This document shows positions 20,173-28,766 of a DNA stretch of 30,605 nucleotides, piece after piece; the first letter of the stretch is position 1, and each line of letters begins with the position of its first letter. Source of the stretch: a virus; the IMG/VR virus record IMGVR_UViG_3300028809_000050, positions 1-30,605 of that record; one strand, written 5' to 3'. The notes beneath the pieces are model-generated. The model searched no databases. It had not been told where the DNA came from and worked only from the letters and a program-made list of their open reading frames with translations. Both the position numbers and the translations under genes were made by a program.

Positions 20173-20460
20173 ATGGCTGATGCGCGACGACTTGCAGAAC
20201 TCTCGATGCCGACGGAACTGGCGAAGGAAACCGCGTCCCAGATCGAGGGCGCTGTGGCCGCGATTGCCGCGATTACCCCGCTGACCGACAGCAGCGGTGG
20301 AACGGCGAACAACACGATTGCAGCTATTCCCGCTGCGACCGCGGCTTCGACCGACACGAGCGCTGCATCTCTTACCTCAACCAATGCGTCGATCAACGCG
20401 CTCAAGGACGGGCTTGCCGACCTTGCTGCGAAGGTCAACGCGATCATCGCCGCGGCCTGA
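20173..20460 (+). CDS. Probable head-fibre-like virion protein, 95 aa
   Basis: AGGAG lies seven bases before ATG 20173. Low-complexity Ala/Thr/Ser sequence with SSGGTANNTIAAIPAATAAS, then TSTNASINALKDGLADLAAK, a pattern I associate with small trimeric head-fibre or tail-surface proteins of phages (a beta patch followed by a heptad helix). Structural role inferred. Confidence 0.6.
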   Translation: MADARRLAELSMPTELAKETASQIEGAVAAIAAITPLTDSSGGTANNTIAAIPAATAASTDTSAASLTSTNASINALKDGLADLAAKVNAIIAAA

Positions 20461-20470
20461 GGAGGGCAAT

Positions 20471-20680
20471 ATGAGCAAGAAATCGGCAAAGACGCCCGCC
20501 AAACAGGCGCCGAAGCCTTACGGCAAGCCCCCGCGAGAACCCGAGGACGAGCTTTACTTCCAGCGCGGTCGGCACGCCCGTCGGGGCGGCATCAAGCGCG
20601 AAGACAGCCCCTATCTCGATCCCGCCGCCAAGGTGTGGCGCGAGGGCTGGGACTACGAAGACGAGGCGCAGGGGGGCTGA
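20471..20680 (+). CDS. Basic small protein, 69 aa
   Basis: GGAGGG lies four bases before ATG 20471. Starts with a Lys/Ala/Pro-rich tail (MSKKSAKTPAKQAPKPYGKP), then an acidic, aromatic body (EDELYFQRGRHARRGGIKRE). TGATG junction with the next gene. Could contact DNA in the capsid; function unknown. Confidence 0.65.
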   Translation: MSKKSAKTPAKQAPKPYGKPPREPEDELYFQRGRHARRGGIKREDSPYLDPAAKVWREGWDYEDEAQGG

Positions 20681-21063
20681 TGCCGCTCTACGACTTCCGC
20701 TGCGAGCAAGGGCACCGTTTCGAGCGGATGGTGCCGCTTGCCTCGTTCGCGGAGGTCCAGATTTGCGACTGCGGAGAGCCATCCCAGCGTGCGGTGTGCG
20801 CGCCGCATATCGTGTCCGACTGCATTGCTCCGATCAGAGGGGCTGATGGGAAGATGCACGACAGCAAGTCCGCCTACATGCGGTCGCTGACCCCTTCCGG
20901 AAACCCGAGGGGAGAGAGCTATCAGGTTCTCGGCGCTGGCGAGCAGATCGAGCCGGTCAAGCACAAGACCGACGGAAAGAAGCTGCGGGACGATATCGCC
21001 CGAAGCATCGCTGAAGTGAAGCAAGGCCGCCGCGCGATGCCGGTGGCGATCGACGGGGTATGA
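20680..21063 (+). CDS. FmdB-like zinc-ribbon protein, 127 aa
   Basis: MPLYDFRCEQGHRFERMVPL then ICDCGEPSQRAV is an FmdB-type zinc ribbon with ligands Cys8, His12, Cys29 and Cys31 (the usual second Cys replaced by His). The remaining about 85 residues are charged. Such proteins recur in podovirus structural operons between portal and scaffold; role unknown. ATGA junction with the scaffold gene. Confidence 0.8.
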   Translation: MPLYDFRCEQGHRFERMVPLASFAEVQICDCGEPSQRAVCAPHIVSDCIAPIRGADGKMHDSKSAYMRSLTPSGNPRGESYQVLGAGEQIEPVKHKTDGKKLRDDIARSIAEVKQGRRAMPVAIDGV

Positions 21064-22271
21064 CAATGGATAACCTGGCAACCATCGAACCTTCTTCGAC
21101 CACGCTGGACCCCGGCGCGGTCACACCCACGGCTGCGGGTGGCGGCTCCCCTAATATCCCCAATGAGGCGCCGTCGCTCCGTGACAGCATCGAGGCCGCC
21201 GTCAAGGAAGTCAGCCAGCCCGAAGCCAAGGAAGGCGAGGCCGCCAAGCCTGACAAGGACGCTGACCATGAGAAGGGCGAGGCGAAGCCGAAAGAGGGGG
21301 CAGAGAAGCCGCAGGCGGACAAGAGCGAGGAAAAGCCCAAGGAGCAGCCTAAAGCCCCTGAGCGCGCCCCTGACGGCAAATTCTCGGCAAAGCCTGAAGC
21401 AGACGGCACGGAGAAAGGCGAAGGCGGCAACCAGCCGACGCAGGTCAAGCAGGGCATCTCACAAGCTCCATCGCGCTTTCTCCCCGATGCGAAGGAAAAG
21501 TGGGCGAACACGCCACGCGCTGTTCAGCGAGACGTCGAGAACCTGATCCGTGAGCGCGAGGCGGACGTCGATCGTTACCGCGAGACCTCCGAGCGCTACG
21601 AGCGCGTCCGCGACTTCGATGAACTGGCGCGGTCGAATGGCCGTGAGCTGCGAGACAGTCTCGCTCAGGTCCACCAGTTTGAGAACATGATGCGCCAGAA
21701 CCCCGTTGCAGCGCTCAACATGGCGCTGATGGAGGTCGGCCCCCGCAAGAACGATGGGCAGCCTTACTCGCTGTTCGAAATCGCTCAGGCGGTCGTGCAG
21801 CAAGGACCGGAAGCCTATCAGCGGATGATGACGCAAAGCGCGCCGGCTGAGCAACGTGAAGATCCGCGTATTGCACAGCTTCAGCAGCAGTTGCAGCAAG
21901 TGAAGGTGCAGAGCCTGACTGAACAGGTAATCGAGCCGTTCAAGGCTGAGCACCCGCGCTATGAAGAGCTGCAAGACCATATTGCGATGTTTCTGCAATC
22001 TGGTATTATTCCAAAGACCTTGAGCCTGCATGATCGGCTCGCGGCGGCGTATGACATGGCTGAGCGGATTAACCCGTCTTCACATGTCGCGAGCCAAGCC
22101 TCGAACGATCCCGGCCCTGATCCAGATACCCGCCGCGCTGACGCTGACTTCAGCGGCTCCAAATCCATCAAATCCGCGCCGGGTTCCGTCACTCCAGATG
22201 AAGAGCCTGAACGCGGCGGTTCAATCCGCGAGCAGTTGGAGCGGGCTATCCGCAACCAGCGGCGAGCATAG
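21060..22271 (+). CDS. Probable scaffolding protein, 403 aa
   Basis: Directly precedes the capsid gene. Residues about 45-130 are Lys/Glu/Pro-rich and disordered (EGEAAKPDKDADHEKGEAKP), followed by long helices (REREADVDRYRETSERYERV, then IAQLQQQLQQVKVQSLTEQV) and a polar C-terminus ending EQLERAIRNQRRA. High charge, helix content and location fit a scaffold that chaperones capsid assembly and leaves before DNA entry. The start may be ATG 21060 or 21066. Confidence 0.8.
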   Translation: MTMDNLATIEPSSTTLDPGAVTPTAAGGGSPNIPNEAPSLRDSIEAAVKEVSQPEAKEGEAAKPDKDADHEKGEAKPKEGAEKPQADKSEEKPKEQPKAPERAPDGKFSAKPEADGTEKGEGGNQPTQVKQGISQAPSRFLPDAKEKWANTPRAVQRDVENLIREREADVDRYRETSERYERVRDFDELARSNGRELRDSLAQVHQFENMMRQNPVAALNMALMEVGPRKNDGQPYSLFEIAQAVVQQGPEAYQRMMTQSAPAEQREDPRIAQLQQQLQQVKVQSLTEQVIEPFKAEHPRYEELQDHIAMFLQSGIIPKTLSLHDRLAAAYDMAERINPSSHVASQASNDPGPDPDTRRADADFSGSKSIKSAPGSVTPDEEPERGGSIREQLERAIRNQRRA

Positions 22272-22289
22272 GGTTAGGGAAACGCCCAC

Positions 22290-23297
22290 ATGCCTATTAC
22301 CTCTCGTTTCGACGCGGGTCAGGCGCTCACGGTGTCCGTTGCCAATCGGCAGCGTCAGATTCAGGACATTGTGTACAATGCCACCCCGCTGACGCGCATC
22401 CTGAAGGATCAGGGGCGCATCATGGAGAAGCGCGCGAGCGGCCCGGAACTTCGTGTCCCGGTGATGTTCGACAAGCTTCAGGCCCAGTGGTTCACCGGCT
22501 ACGACAAAATCTCGATCATGCCGAAGGAGCTGATCAACTCGGCGATCTTCAACTGGTCGCGTGTCGTCGCCCCGTTCTCGCTGAACGGCACCGAGCTGCT
22601 GTACAACCGCGGCGAGGCCGAGTTCATCGACCTTGCGGCAACGTACATCGAGGCTGCTGAAATGTCGGCGAAGGAGACCTTCGAAGAGGGCCTCATCAGC
22701 GACGGTACGGCGGACGGCGGTCGCCAGATGCAGGGTCTCGGCGTGGCGGTTCCCATCGTCACCAACGCTGGCATCTATGGCAGCATCGATCGCGGCACCG
22801 TCGCCAACTGGCGGACCAGCTTCTACGACATTTCGAACGGCGACGTCTCGGGTTTCGCGACTTGGGACAGCACCACCGCTCGGGCCATCGTGTCGCAGAT
22901 CGCATTGGCACGCTCGCGTGGCGGTCGATATCCGGACCTCTGGATTTTCTCGTCCGACATGTGGCCCGCCATCGAAGCTTCGTTCGTTGCGCATCAGCGC
23001 ATCGTCTCGGAGCGACTGGGGCGCCTCGGCTTCTCCGGCTACACGTACATGACGGCGGCGGGTCCGGTGGATCTGGTCGCAGCCGGTGGCATCGGCAACG
23101 TCATGCCTGCGAACACCGCGTTCGGCATCGATACCAAGGGGGCGGCAATCTACACCTTCCCCGGTCAGGACTTCGTGCCGTTCCATCCGGGCAACGGCAT
23201 CCGCCCGGTCAATCAGGACGCAGTTGCGCAGGGGATCGTGTGGTCGGGCCAGTTCGTGGTCGAGAACCCGCTCTTCACCGTGCGCGTGCGCGTCTAA
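22290..23297 (+). CDS. Major capsid protein
   Basis: 335 aa, starting MPITSRFDAGQALTVSVANR. The N-arm (LTRILKDQGRIMEKRASG), the SLNGTELLYNRGEAEFIDLA spine helix region, and the C-terminal DTKGAAIYTFPGQDFVPFHP and VVENPLFTVRVRV strands fit an HK97-fold coat protein of the kind next to podovirus portals. Its place after the scaffold, and a strong terminator shortly downstream, support high-level expression. Sequence-level family name not assigned. Confidence 0.88.
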   Translation: MPITSRFDAGQALTVSVANRQRQIQDIVYNATPLTRILKDQGRIMEKRASGPELRVPVMFDKLQAQWFTGYDKISIMPKELINSAIFNWSRVVAPFSLNGTELLYNRGEAEFIDLAATYIEAAEMSAKETFEEGLISDGTADGGRQMQGLGVAVPIVTNAGIYGSIDRGTVANWRTSFYDISNGDVSGFATWDSTTARAIVSQIALARSRGGRYPDLWIFSSDMWPAIEASFVAHQRIVSERLGRLGFSGYTYMTAAGPVDLVAAGGIGNVMPANTAFGIDTKGAAIYTFPGQDFVPFHPGNGIRPVNQDAVAQGIVWSGQFVVENPLFTVRVRV

Positions 23298-23315
23298 CCC
23301 CAAGGAGACAGGATC

Positions 23316-23690
23316 ATGGTCGATACTCCTTTCCGCACCACCCCCAGCCTTGGGCCGGAGCTGACGCAAGTCCTCCCCGCCGCTCAGGGTTCGGCGTGGT
23401 ATGACATGCCGGTGGACACCTACGCCTCGACGGCGCCGGTGATCGCCAGCCCGCAGGAAGGCGATACGTGCTATGGCACGGACGGTCGTCTCTACATGTG
23501 GGTACGCGCTTCGGGCACGATTGCCGATGCGGCGTCCCCCGGTACGCAGATCGCTATCACCGTCACTGCCTACAACAATGTGACCGCCGCGACTGGCGCT
23601 GGCGGTTGGTACGCTCCCCCGACGGCGATTTACGGCACGGACCTCCTTGCCGGGGATCACTTCTGGGCGGCCAAGGGCACCGCGCCCTGA
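23316..23690 (+). CDS. Probable capsid decoration/accessory protein, 124 aa
   Basis: AAGGAG lies nine bases before ATG 23316. Beta-rich, Gly/Ala/Thr sequence (GSAWYDMPVDTYASTAPVIA, then GTQIAITVTAYNNVTAATGA). Located between the capsid gene and a terminator, so co-expressed at capsid level; this suits a decoration or cement protein. Family not recognised. Confidence 0.65.
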   Translation: MVDTPFRTTPSLGPELTQVLPAAQGSAWYDMPVDTYASTAPVIASPQEGDTCYGTDGRLYMWVRASGTIADAASPGTQIAITVTAYNNVTAATGAGGWYAPPTAIYGTDLLAGDHFWAAKGTAP

Positions 23691-23697
23691 TGGCCTT

Positions 23698-23736
23698 GGC
23701 CGGGTGGGTACGCTCACCCGGCCTTCGCTTTCCTTC
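23698..23736 (+). terminator. Strong intrinsic terminator after the capsid block
   Basis: GGCCGGGTG (23698-23706) pairs exactly with CACCCGGCC (23715-23723); the inner bases can extend the stem to 11 bp with a TACG tetraloop. A T-rich tail TTCGCTTTCCTT follows. It fills the 66-nt gap between the decoration-like gene and the next gene. T7 likewise places its terminator right after the capsid gene. Confidence 0.75.
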
Positions 23737-23756
23737 ATCCCGAGCGGAGCTGAGAA

Positions 23757-24461
23757 ATGGTTGAACTTGCCCAGATCGACATGACCGATGTGTCTGTCAC
23801 CCCGGTTTTCAAATACATCGAGCTCGAAAACGTCCCTCAGAGCGACATCAAGGGCTGCGAGGTCCGTCGTTCGCTTGAGGTGGTCGAAATTCACACCGCA
23901 GGCTCGCGCAACTCCATCCCGGTTTTCCCGGTCGATGCGCAGTGGCGGCGAGACGGTAACCGCGTCATCACCTATGCCGAGCGCTGGCCGGAGCAGTACC
24001 GCGCTTTCAAGGAGGGTGGCCCTCAGGAGGCGCTGGGAACCCCGCTGGAAATGCTGCGCGAACATGGCATCAAGCCGGAGCACATTTCACTGTGCCGCGC
24101 TCATCGGATCTACAGCATCGAAGCGCTTCACAACCTGAGCCACGATGGCATCAAGGCGCTCGGCATCCACGCGAACACGCTTCGCGGTGCCGCTACCCAG
24201 TTCATGGCCGGTCGCGACGGGTTTGCCCGAGTGCAGGCCGAGAACGAGGAACTGCGCGCCCGCCTCGCCCGCCTTGAAGGGATGGTCACGCCTCCGGTGG
24301 CCGAGCCGCCGTCGCATGATCCCGCGCCCTCGGATATCACGACCATGGGAGATGGTGAGATCAAGGACGAGATCGAAAGGCTCGCTGGTGCACGTCCTCG
24401 CGGCAATCCCGGCCGGGACACGCTTGAGCGGCTTCTGAATGAGGCTCGGTCGCAGGCGTGA
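23757..24461 (+). CDS. Virion-region protein with HhH-like and coiled-coil parts, 234 aa
   Basis: GGAG site before the ATG. Residues 1-80 are beta-rich. Residues 104-150 (GIKPEHISLCRAHRIYSIEA, then LGIHANTLRGAATQFM) look like a helix-hairpin-helix repeat; ARVQAENEELRARLARLEG (157-175) is a short coiled coil; the end (DEIERLAGARPRGNPGRDTL) resembles a HeH/SAP-like motif. First gene after the capsid terminator. Likely a head-completion or DNA-contacting virion protein; function unproven. GTGA overlap with the next gene. Confidence 0.7.
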   Translation: MVELAQIDMTDVSVTPVFKYIELENVPQSDIKGCEVRRSLEVVEIHTAGSRNSIPVFPVDAQWRRDGNRVITYAERWPEQYRAFKEGGPQEALGTPLEMLREHGIKPEHISLCRAHRIYSIEALHNLSHDGIKALGIHANTLRGAATQFMAGRDGFARVQAENEELRARLARLEGMVTPPVAEPPSHDPAPSDITTMGDGEIKDEIERLAGARPRGNPGRDTLERLLNEARSQA

Positions 24462-25162
24462 CTATTCTCACGGCCATGCAGTCAGCCGCGATCCGGCTGA
24501 TGGGAAGGCGTCCGGACACGTTCTTCGGCGCTCCCGCTGGCCGTGGGTTCGAGCTTGAGATCACGGACCTCATCAACGAGGTGGCTAAGGACATTCTCAA
24601 GTCGAACGACTGGCAAGGTCTGACTAAGTTCGCGACGATCACCGCGGACGGGACTGAAACTGTATTCGACCTTCCGAGCGACTATGACCGGATGCTGGTC
24701 GTGTCTGACATCACCGAGAACCAAGGGTGGTTCTGGGGCTATCAGCGGGTCACCGACCTTAACGACTTCGCCTATTGGGCGGGTCGCGGGTTCATGCCCA
24801 ATCCGGGCCTGTGGACGATCTACGGCGATCAGCTCCACTTCACCCCTGCACCCAGCACGAACGCGCAGTACCCCTATGTCTCAAAGAACTATGCCCGGGA
24901 CACTTCGACGCTGGCCCTGAAGGACAGCTTCACAGCGGACACGGACGAATTCCTCCTGCCCGAGCGCCTGTTGACGCTAGGCCTCGTCTGGCGCTGGCGG
25001 GAGAACAAGAAGCTCGACTGGACCGGAGATCAGGAGGCCTTTGCCAAGGCGATCAGCGAGTACGCGGTTAAGGACAAGGGTTCGCGCACATATCGGCGCA
25101 CGTCCAATCGGTGGCTGCCCGGCACCTATGCGGCGTGGCCGTGGACTCTCGGCGGGGTGTGA
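24458..25162 (+). CDS. Tail adaptor (T7 gp11-like) protein, 234 aa
   Basis: GTG start. The early helices (FELEITDLINEVAKDILKSN), DWQGL and the strand pattern ETVFDLPSDYDRM, followed by LYPERLL-like LLPERLLTLGLVWRWRENKK and a helix DQEAFAKAISEYA, match phage adaptor/tubular-tail-A proteins that form the ring between portal and nozzle. Its place before the large nozzle-like gene agrees. T7 homology is inferred from layout, not from an alignment. Confidence 0.75.
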   Translation: MTILTAMQSAAIRLMGRRPDTFFGAPAGRGFELEITDLINEVAKDILKSNDWQGLTKFATITADGTETVFDLPSDYDRMLVVSDITENQGWFWGYQRVTDLNDFAYWAGRGFMPNPGLWTIYGDQLHFTPAPSTNAQYPYVSKNYARDTSTLALKDSFTADTDEFLLPERLLTLGLVWRWRENKKLDWTGDQEAFAKAISEYAVKDKGSRTYRRTSNRWLPGTYAAWPWTLGGV

Positions 25163-25165
25163 CCG

Positions 25166-27535
25166 GTGTACGCACGGTCACTGAACCGCCCGAAGCAGCG
25201 TAAGGCGCAACCCAAGAACTTTCCGGCTCCGGTCGGCGGTTGGGTCAGTAATCGCGCCTTGGCCACCCCTGAAGCTGGCCCTGCTCAGGGCGCGTCCATC
25301 CTGGACAACTTCTTTCCCCGATCGACCGGCGTCGTTCTTCGCCGGGGCAAGCAGCTCTACGCAACGCTGGGAGACGGATCGCTCGATTCAACGGCGATCT
25401 TCTCGTACAACAATGGTACCAACCGGAAGCTGTTCGCGGCCACCGAGGACACGATCTACGAGATCACTTCCGTGCCGTTCCCCGACAATAGCGATATCGT
25501 GACCGACGATGGCGACCGTCTTGCCGACGGCGCTGGCAATTGGTTCGGCTGGTCTTCCACGGGCGACCTGATCGCGATGGAGGGCTTCACGGGTGGAAAC
25601 TGGATCGTCGTCCAGTTCGCCACCTCTGGCGGGGTGTTTCTCGTCGGGGTCAACGGAGAGGATGACGGGTTCATTTATGATGGGGCCGACTTCTGGCCGA
25701 ACTATGGCGGCGGTCTCTGGGAAATCCCCTATGACAATGAGACGACCCCGTTCACCGAAGGATCGGTCCTGACCGGTGCAACAAGCGGCGCTACAGCTCT
25801 TATCTGGCGGGTAGAGCCGACGCGGCTCATCGTCCGCGACGTTGCATACACCCCAGAGAACTGGACGCTTCCCTATGTCGGCGGCTCGGCTGCGTTCACT
25901 GTTGGAAGCACAATACGCGGCGAGACCTCCAAGGCTTCGGCGCGCATCAAGACGATCACGCCGGGCACCACCACATGGGAGCTGCCCTATGACGGGGGAA
26001 CTGGGGCGTTCGTCGCAGCGGAAGTCGTCACCGGAACGACAAGCGGTGCCACGGCGACCGTGGTTTCCGTAGCTGGAACGACAGCAAGCGGCACGCTGAC
26101 GGTCCAATCGCTGAGCGGGGTATTTCAGGATAATGAGGCGCTGACCGGGAGTATTGCCGGGGCTGCGTCCGTCAACGGTAAGGCAAGCGCGCCGATCCTG
26201 AGCGGCACACTGGCGATAGAGGGCTTGATCGGGTCATTCGTGCAGGGCGAAGCGCTGAGGGACGGGAGCGGCGGCCTTGCTACCGTGGCTGAGCCGCAGA
26301 CCTTTGTTGGCGGTGGGTCGTTTCAGGATAACGAGACGATCACCGATGCCGACGGCGGAGACGCGCTGGTCAATGGGGATTACGGCAATGTCGTTCCCGG
26401 CATGGCGTTCCCCAACAGCCTCACGACAGCCGATATGTCCTATGTCTGGGCGTACAAGAACCGGCTGTGGTTCATCCAGAAGAACAGCCTGAACGCCTAC
26501 TACGCGGACGGGGTGGATGCGATCGGTGGCACGGCGGTGCGGTTCCCTCTCGATGGCGTCTTGGGCCGCGGTGGCTCTCTTCACTTCGGTCAGAACTGGT
26601 CGCTTGAGGCGTCGGCTGAGGGCGGGTTGGCCGAACAATGCGTGTTCATGTCCACCGAGGGCGAGGCCGCCATTTATCAGGGGCTGTATCCTGTTGATGC
26701 GTCATGGTCGAAAGTAGGCGTCTATCGAACCGGCAAGCCCCTTGGAAACCGTTCCTTCATGCGCGGTGGTGGCGACCTTGCCATCTCTACCAGTGTCGGG
26801 CTCGTCCCGCTGTCCAAGGCGATCCAGCTTGACGTGACCTCGCTCAACATCGCGACCGTCTCTTACAACATCGCAGATGCGTGGTCGGAAGCGGTGGAGC
26901 TGCGCGGGAATGACGGCTGGCAGGCTGAATTGTGGCCCGAACTCAAGATGGCGATGATCGCCCCGCCCACCACGGCGGACGCTCCCGATCCCGTGGTGTT
27001 CGTCTCGAATACCGAGACCGGGGCATGGTGCCGCTTCACGAACTGGCGGATGCTGTGCGCGGACGTCTTCCTTGGACAGATGTTCTTCGGTTCCGAGAAC
27101 GGGAAGATCTACGTTGCCAACGCAACAGGCGCCGATGACGGGGTCGCGTACACCGGGGTCGTCCTCCCGCTCTATGAAGACCTTGGAAGCCCTTCGGCAC
27201 TCAAGATCGGCACGGTCGGTCGTGTGGTGACGCGGGCGAGCGCGGTGACGAACGAACTCGTCACGATCCAAGGCGACTTCAACGAGGCGATGCCGGTCGC
27301 TCCGGATGCGACAATCATCTCCGGCGTGGGAAATCTCTGGGGTACCGGCGTGTGGGGGCAATCGATCTGGGGCGGCGCCGCGGCCAAGATCATCAACCAG
27401 AACTATCACTCGGTCGGGCAGGCCGGGTATGTTTGCTCGCTGGCCTATCAGGTGACAAGCTCCAGCCTTCAGCCGCTCGACGTGGAGCTGGTCCGCTCCG
27501 AAATGCTCTACACCACTGCGGAACTCGTCAGTTGA
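25166..27535 (+). CDS. Tail nozzle (T7 gp12-like) protein with internal repeats, 789 aa
   Basis: GTG start. Begins with FPAPVGGWVSNRALATPEAG then ILDNFFPRSTGVVLRRG, the N-terminal style of podovirus nozzle/tubular-tail-B proteins. YNNGTNRKLFAATEDTIYEI and the later CRFTNWRMLCADVFLGQMFF suggest a beta-propeller-like fold. Residues about 190-400 hold six repeats (starting near 196, 244, 282, 320, 358 and 386) of the form F-x3-E/S-x-[VIL]-x4-SGAxA-x-V, the first three preceded by WELPYD-type segments. This block looks like an inserted surface domain. The hub would form the DNA channel end of a short tail. Confidence 0.78.
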   Translation: MYARSLNRPKQRKAQPKNFPAPVGGWVSNRALATPEAGPAQGASILDNFFPRSTGVVLRRGKQLYATLGDGSLDSTAIFSYNNGTNRKLFAATEDTIYEITSVPFPDNSDIVTDDGDRLADGAGNWFGWSSTGDLIAMEGFTGGNWIVVQFATSGGVFLVGVNGEDDGFIYDGADFWPNYGGGLWEIPYDNETTPFTEGSVLTGATSGATALIWRVEPTRLIVRDVAYTPENWTLPYVGGSAAFTVGSTIRGETSKASARIKTITPGTTTWELPYDGGTGAFVAAEVVTGTTSGATATVVSVAGTTASGTLTVQSLSGVFQDNEALTGSIAGAASVNGKASAPILSGTLAIEGLIGSFVQGEALRDGSGGLATVAEPQTFVGGGSFQDNETITDADGGDALVNGDYGNVVPGMAFPNSLTTADMSYVWAYKNRLWFIQKNSLNAYYADGVDAIGGTAVRFPLDGVLGRGGSLHFGQNWSLEASAEGGLAEQCVFMSTEGEAAIYQGLYPVDASWSKVGVYRTGKPLGNRSFMRGGGDLAISTSVGLVPLSKAIQLDVTSLNIATVSYNIADAWSEAVELRGNDGWQAELWPELKMAMIAPPTTADAPDPVVFVSNTETGAWCRFTNWRMLCADVFLGQMFFGSENGKIYVANATGADDGVAYTGVVLPLYEDLGSPSALKIGTVGRVVTRASAVTNELVTIQGDFNEAMPVAPDATIISGVGNLWGTGVWGQSIWGGAAAKIINQNYHSVGQAGYVCSLAYQVTSSSLQPLDVELVRSEMLYTTAELVS
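25727..26380 (+). repeat. Six-copy protein repeat inside the nozzle gene
   Basis: Repeats begin at Phe codons 25751, 25895, 26009, 26123, 26237 and 26321. DNA similarity is still visible, for example TTTCAGGATAATGAG (26123) versus TTTCAGGATAACGAG (26321), which indicates fairly recent duplication. Spacing in codons is 48, 38, 38, 38 and 28. Confidence 0.7.
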
Positions 27536-27927
27536 TCGTCGTCGGCGAGAAACCGGCTAAGTTCGTCTCGGATCGGATCGGATTTGGCTTGTGCCCGCCT
27601 TACTCCGCCATGGGGATCGAGCGGAAAGGTGAGATCGTCGCAGCAGTCCTGTTCAATAACTTCGAAGGCGCCGACGTCCACGTCTCGATTGCGGGTCAGG
27701 GATGGACGCCGGGCTTCATGCGCGCTGTTGGCCATTACGCGTTCAACCAGCTCGACTGCGAGCGAATGACCGCGATCACCGAGCAGCCGGCCATCTGCAA
27801 GATCGCCAAGCGGATGGGCGGCGAAGTCGAAGGAAGGTTGAGGAACCACTTCGGTCTGGGCCGGGACGGAATAATCATCGGAATCTTGCGCGCTGACTAT
27901 CGTTTTGGTAAGTTCGCCCGCGAATAG
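27532..27927 (+). CDS. GNAT-fold protein in the T7 gp13 position, 131 aa
   Basis: TTG start overlapping the nozzle stop (TTGA). IERKGEIVAAVLFNNFEGAD (29-48), a helix AVGHYAFNQLDCERMTAITE (65-84), QPAICKIAKRMGGEVEGRLR (85-104) and a final IIIGILRADYRFG follow the GNAT acetyltransferase layout (beta4-alpha3-beta5-alpha4). The acetyl-CoA pyrophosphate loop Q/RxxGxG/A is not obvious, so it may be a non-catalytic virion version. Order nozzle-this-ejection proteins equals T7 12-13-14. Confidence 0.7.
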   Translation: MIVVGEKPAKFVSDRIGFGLCPPYSAMGIERKGEIVAAVLFNNFEGADVHVSIAGQGWTPGFMRAVGHYAFNQLDCERMTAITEQPAICKIAKRMGGEVEGRLRNHFGLGRDGIIIGILRADYRFGKFARE

Positions 27928-27948
27928 GCGCGGCTGAACTACTTCACG

Positions 27949-27976
27949 CGCTTCCTGAAGCAAGGAAGCGTTTCAA
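27949..27976 (+). promoter_or_regulatory. Hairpin covering the ribosome site of the next gene
   Basis: CGCTTCC (27949-27955) pairs with GGAAGCG (27964-27970), loop TGAAGCAA. The GGAAG in the right arm is the only ribosome-site candidate for the GTG at 27977. TTTC follows, so a weak terminator is the alternative. Confidence 0.4.
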
Positions 27977-28762
27977 GTGGTCTCAGCGCCGAAAGCCCCC
28001 GATCCCTATGCGACAGCCGCCGCCCAGAGCGGCATGAACCGCGACACGGCGGTATCGCAACAGCTCATCAATATGACCGATCAGGTCAATCCTTGGGGCA
28101 ATGTCTCGTACACCCCGAACGGATCGACGAGCTACGTGGACTCGACGGGCAAGACGATCAGCATCCCACGATATACCCAGACGACCACCTTCTCGCCTGA
28201 GCAGCAGAAGATTTTCGATCTGACGCAGGGCGCGCAAACCAATCTCGCGGGGCTGGCGAAAGACCAGTCGGCAATGCTCCAGGACTATCTGTCGAAGCCG
28301 TTCGAATTCAACAATCAGGACGCCGCAGACTGGTCCTACGATTTGGCCTCGTCGCGCATCCTGCCCCAGCAGCAGCGCAACCAAGAGGCGCTTCGCACAC
28401 AGCTCATCAACTCAGGCATCCGACCGGGCAGCGATACCTACAACATAGCCATGGAGCAGCAGAATCAGGCCAACAGCGATCAGTTGAACCAACTGGCGCT
28501 GACCGGCCGCTCGCAGGCGTTCGGGGAGGCGCTGGCGGGGCGCAATCAGCCGATCAACGAAATCACTGCCCTCATGTCGGGTTCGCAGGTGTCCAATCCG
28601 GCATCCATGTCCGGGCCGACGCCTCAGGCTCAGGTTGGGGGCGTCGATTACACGGGTCTCGTGAACCAGCAGTATCAGGGCAAGCTGGCCAGCCATAACG
28701 CCATGCTCGGCGGCCTGTTCGGCTTGGCCGGAGGCCTTGGCAGCGCGTTCATCGGGAGATAG
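27977..28762 (+). CDS. Probable internal/ejection virion protein (gp14-like position), 261 aa
   Basis: GTG start seven bases after GGAAGCG. Polar and Gln/Asn-rich through most of its length (TTTFSPEQQKIFDLTQGAQT, then DTYNIAMEQQNQANSDQLNQ), ending in a hydrophobic Gly-rich helix (MLGGLFGLAGGLGSAFIG). Such a C-terminus could insert into the host membrane during ejection, as for small internal virion proteins of T7-like phages. Family known to me only as a common hypothetical protein of podoviruses. Confidence 0.7.
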   Translation: MVSAPKAPDPYATAAAQSGMNRDTAVSQQLINMTDQVNPWGNVSYTPNGSTSYVDSTGKTISIPRYTQTTTFSPEQQKIFDLTQGAQTNLAGLAKDQSAMLQDYLSKPFEFNNQDAADWSYDLASSRILPQQQRNQEALRTQLINSGIRPGSDTYNIAMEQQNQANSDQLNQLALTGRSQAFGEALAGRNQPINEITALMSGSQVSNPASMSGPTPQAQVGGVDYTGLVNQQYQGKLASHNAMLGGLFGLAGGLGSAFIGR

Positions 28763-28766
28763 CGGC

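Noticed and set aside
22221-24083. 620-codon minus-strand frame across capsid, decoration gene and terminator
   Set aside because: Antisense to clear genes; Arg/Asp/Val-rich translation with no domain; it would also read through the intrinsic terminator hairpin.
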